Of a DNA stretch of 8,006 nucleotides, positions 6,025 through 8,006 are shown one piece after another. Positions within the stretch are counted from its first letter, which is position 1; each line of letters opens with the position of its first letter. A program made the position numbers and the translations under genes. This DNA comes from Bacillota bacterium (lineage in GTDB: Bacteria > Bacillota > Clostridia > Lachnospirales > Anaerotignaceae), in assembly GCA_023413275.1 (NCBI GenBank), contig JAEZPX010000266.1, positions 1 to 8,006 of the forward strand. Reading direction: 5' to 3'. Below the pieces are notes generated by a model, which did no database searches, had not been told where the DNA came from, and was given only the letters and a program-made list of their open reading frames with translations.

Positions 6025-7059
6025 ATGGGAGCTTTTGAATTTGATAACAATACAGAACTCAGTAGTAGAAGCTGTGGCTGTGGATGTGGATGTGGCTCCA
6101 ATGCTGGAACTGGCGAAGTATGTATCATCGCGCAAAAAATCTTCGACCAATGCCGTATTCAGAAATGTTTAACACCCGATATTTTGGGACCCGCTAGAGC
6201 TGCAAGGAATGGTGGTCCTGGTGGTAACGACATGATTTGCGAGGGTGATATCATCATTCCCCCTTGCAACGCAACCGATGTTATCATCAAACATCTGATA
6301 CTGAAAAAAATCGAAATTATTCGCAAGACCCCCAGCTCTTTGCAAACCGGCTGCTGGGATATTGAACTAAGGTATGTATTTGAATATACTTTAGAATTCC
6401 GTCGTTCTGATGGTTGCTTTATCGGACGCATTGATGCAACAAGCAGTTATACCCTGAAGACAACATTGTTTGGTTCTACCGAAGCAGAAACAACAACTGT
6501 AAACGAAATGTTTAATGGTTGCTTTAGCGGCATCGGCGGCCCTTACGTTGTAGCAGAAGGTAAAGCTCTCGCATTGGATGCTGAATTGAAGTATGCAAGT
6601 CCTAGTAACAACAACTGCTGCTGCTGTTGCTGTAGTTGCATTTGCGGATGCGAAAGCGGATGCGGCTGTGACAATGGAGGTAACAATGGATGCAACAGCG
6701 GATGCAACAACAGATGCAACGATTACTGTGATCCTCAAACAGCTCCAGTAGCTGTAAATGTCACAATCGGTTTGTTCACAATTATCAAACTGTATCGCCC
6801 TGTAAACATGGTAGTTCAGTCCTTAGGCACATGCTTGCCTGAAAGCTGTGTATCACCTTTGCAGAACGGTGATCCTTGCGGAAACTTTAATGCAATGAGT
6901 TTCCCTTGGGATGCATTTGTACCTTCCCAAGAACCTAAATCCTGTTGTGCATATACACCAACCTACAGTTCTCCAAACTGCGATGCGGATGATAGCAACA
7001 ATTGTGTAAATAACTGCAATAATAATTGTAATTGCAACAACAGATGCAACTGCAGATAA
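6025..7059 (+). CDS. Cysteine-rich protein, candidate spore coat or exosporium component
   Basis: I do not recognise a named family. The protein has 344 residues and 39 cysteines (about 11%). Cysteines cluster at the N-terminus (C-G repeats, residues 17-23), in the middle (198-235, including six in a row at 198-203), and at the Asn/Cys C-terminal tail (327-343). Between the clusters is non-repetitive, probably beta-rich sequence: 33-191, with VCIIAQKIFDQCRIQKCL near its start, and 240-270, with VAVNVTIGLFTIIKLYRPV. The middle cluster looks like an insertion into one domain. No signal peptide or membrane segment is visible. The ATG has a perfect AAGGAGG (6011-6017) seven bases upstream. The gene is monocistronic, between a sporulation-like promoter and a terminator. 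Clostridial coat and exosporium proteins often have such composition (for example CdeC of C. difficile, an analogy and not homology). A metal-binding role is the main alternative. The body is faintly reminiscent of SPOCS/DUF3794-type proteins, which I could not verify. Confidence 0.7.
   Translation: MGAFEFDNNTELSSRSCGCGCGCGSNAGTGEVCIIAQKIFDQCRIQKCLTPDILGPARAARNGGPGGNDMICEGDIIIPPCNATDVIIKHLILKKIEIIRKTPSSLQTGCWDIELRYVFEYTLEFRRSDGCFIGRIDATSSYTLKTTLFGSTEAETTTVNEMFNGCFSGIGGPYVVAEGKALALDAELKYASPSNNNCCCCCCSCICGCESGCGCDNGGNNGCNSGCNNRCNDYCDPQTAPVAVNVTIGLFTIIKLYRPVNMVVQSLGTCLPESCVSPLQNGDPCGNFNAMSFPWDAFVPSQEPKSCCAYTPTYSSPNCDADDSNNCVNNCNNNCNCNNRCNCR
6608..6720 (+). repeat. Cysteine-codon low-complexity tract with degenerate 12-base repeats
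   Basis: This is the DNA of the middle cysteine cluster. It begins with an AAC/TGC tract and continues with degenerate copies of a GGATGCAACA-type unit at about 6664-6720. The unit encodes Cys-Asn/Gly-x spacing (CNSGCNNRCN). The 18-base end of the tract (6703-6720) recurs exactly at 7033-7050, at the C-terminus of the same gene. Confidence 0.7.
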
Positions 7060-7079
7060 AAATGTAGCTCCACATCATT

Positions 7080-7104
7080 CCCCCGGCAAATGCCGGGGGT
7101 TTTT
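7080..7104 (+). terminator. Rho-independent terminator of the cysteine-rich gene
   Basis: CCCCCGGCA (7080-7088) and TGCCGGGGG (7091-7099) are perfect complements around a tiny AA(A/T) loop, followed by TTTTT (7100-7104). The tail is on the plus strand only. The stem starts 20 bases after the stop codon. Confidence 0.95.
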
Positions 7105-7216
7105 AAATTTATTGTTAACTTCCGACAGTCAAAGGTAAGAGGGCTTAAAAGTTTATCAATTGATGTATATGGTATATCGACTATACAGATAAATTGCTTT
7201 TTCAATCTTATAGTAT

Positions 7217-7256
7217 AAAAAAGAACCGGGTTCATCTTAAACCCAGTCCTTTTTTA
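7217..7256 (-). terminator. Rho-independent terminator of valS
   Basis: In the minus-strand transcript, GGACUGGGUU (7240-7249) pairs with AACCCGGUUC (7223-7232) over ten pairs, two of them G-U, with a seven-base loop and six U after it (7217-7222). A run of A precedes the stem. The two wobble pairs would be mismatches on the plus strand, which fixes the direction. It lies about 37 bases after the valS stop. The stretch from 7105 to 7216 between this and the neighbouring terminator shows no gene. Confidence 0.92.
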
Positions 7257-7286
7257 CAGCTTCTTAGCTCAACTAATTTGCGTTCT

Positions 7287-8006
7287 TTACTTCATCTGAG
7301 CCAAACGTTCTTCAATCTGTGCTAACATTGCTTTGTACTTTTCGCCTTTCGCCTTTTCCTCATCAATCAAAGACTTAGGTGCTTTTGCTACAAAACCCTG
7401 ATTTGCCAACTTCTTTTCCACACGCTGAATTTCACCCAGCATTTTATCTCGCTCTTTTTCTAAACGCTCTATTTCCTTGGAAATATCAACCAATTCTGCC
7501 AAAGGCATATAGATTGTCGCATTGGAGATTACTACTGAAACTGCATCTTCGTCAATGCCTTCTCGAGTGTTTTGAACCATAACCTCACTGGCATATGCCA
7601 AAGTTTTAAAGAACACCTTTGCATGCTCAAAAATATGGCTGATTTCTTCATTTTCAGTAACAACATATACTTGAACCTTCTTGGAAGGAGCTACATTCAT
7701 TTCACCTCGTATATTACGGATATTGCGAACGGCTTCTTTGATTGTATCAATTTCCATTTCATTTTCTTTATAGTTCCACTCTTCCTTATATACAGGCCAA
7801 TCGGAAATCATGATACTTTCTTCCCCATCCTGCATGTGCATAAACAGCTCCTCGGTGATGAAAGGCATAAAAGGATGCAACAGCTTAAGCGCATTAATCA
7901 AAACGGTTTTCAGTGTCCAAAGGGCAGCTTCTCTGGTATGGTCCTCCTTATTGTACAAACGAGGTTTAACCATTTCAATATACCAGTCACAATATTCATC
8001 CCAAAG
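7287..8006 (-). CDS. valS: Valyl-tRNA synthetase, C-terminal part (cut by window edge)
   Basis: ValS charges tRNA-Val in the cytosol. The last 239 residues are present; the catalytic Rossmann and editing domains lie beyond the right edge. The frame stays open to the edge and begins LWDEYCDWYIEMVKPRL, the start of the anticodon-binding helical domain. HPFMPFITEELF (44-55 of this fragment) and IRGEMNVAPSKK (99-110) are ValRS hallmarks. From about 171 to the end is the charged C-terminal coiled-coil arm that touches the tRNA, with the conserved NQGFVAKAP (202-210). IleRS and LeuRS lack this arm and motif, so the assignment is specific. A strong terminator lies just downstream, so valS is the last gene of its unit. 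Confidence 0.96.
   Translation of the reverse strand, partial: LWDEYCDWYIEMVKPRLYNKEDHTREAALWTLKTVLINALKLLHPFMPFITEELFMHMQDGEESIMISDWPVYKEEWNYKENEMEIDTIKEAVRNIRNIRGEMNVAPSKKVQVYVVTENEEISHIFEHAKVFFKTLAYASEVMVQNTREGIDEDAVSVVISNATIYMPLAELVDISKEIERLEKERDKMLGEIQRVEKKLANQGFVAKAPKSLIDEEKAKGEKYKAMLAQIEERLAQMK

Noticed and set aside
6608..6720. CRISPR-like or satellite array
   Set aside because: The units are short, degenerate, in frame and explained by the cysteine-rich coding sequence, with no spacers.
6391..6738. Antisense 115-codon ORF rich in Ala, Thr and Val
   Set aside because: It is the shadow of the Cys/Asn/Gly codons of the real plus-strand gene, has no ribosome site, and its composition follows from the repeats.
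7153..7190. Short palindromes TCAATTGA and GTATA/TATAC between the two terminators
   Set aside because: They are AT-rich and too short, with no gene to serve; chance occurrence is likely.

Overview
The window reads as chromosomal housekeeping DNA from a low-GC, Gram-positive, spore-forming anaerobe, most likely a clostridium of the Lachnospiraceae/Anaerotignum type. The reasons are strong GGAGG ribosome sites, AT-rich spacers with U-tract terminators, the YerC-PcrA-LigA gene order known from Firmicutes, and a cysteine-rich protein with spore-coat character. The genus is an inference. I see no mobile element, CRISPR array, tRNA or rRNA.

Layout from left to right. All genes are on the minus strand except one. 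Positions 1-329 hold the N-terminal part of NAD-dependent DNA ligase (ligA), cut by the window edge. Positions 351-2621 hold the complete PcrA/UvrD-type helicase, 21 bases upstream of ligA, so the two probably share a transcript. A 253-base spacer with a doubtful 40-codon ORF separates pcrA from a YerC/TrpR-family regulator (2875-3183). Next comes a YcdX-type PHP metallohydrolase (3261-3998), with a good promoter and a leader of about 140 bases that can fold. Serine hydroxymethyltransferase (glyA, 4427-5668) is a separate unit ending in a strong terminator. Divergent from glyA, on the plus strand, is a 344-residue protein with 39 cysteines (6025-7059). It is flanked by a candidate sporulation-type promoter and its own terminator. 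The right edge holds the C-terminal 239 residues of valyl-tRNA synthetase (valS, 7287-8006), followed by its own terminator.

How the genes fit together: PcrA and LigA serve DNA repair and replication. GlyA feeds one-carbon metabolism, and ValS serves translation. YerC is probably a DNA-binding regulator. The PHP enzyme is an uncharacterised phosphoesterase-like protein. The least ordinary gene is the cysteine-rich one. It lies alone between two housekeeping units, has no visible export signal, carries three cysteine clusters around an otherwise beta-rich, non-repetitive body, and has a CATAnnnTA -10 element. I infer a structural protein of the spore coat or exosporium, but this rests on composition and promoter shape rather than a recognised named family.

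No clear new multi-gene system is present. The best leads are the cysteine-rich protein, its promoter, its shared cysteine modules, and the leader of the PHP gene.
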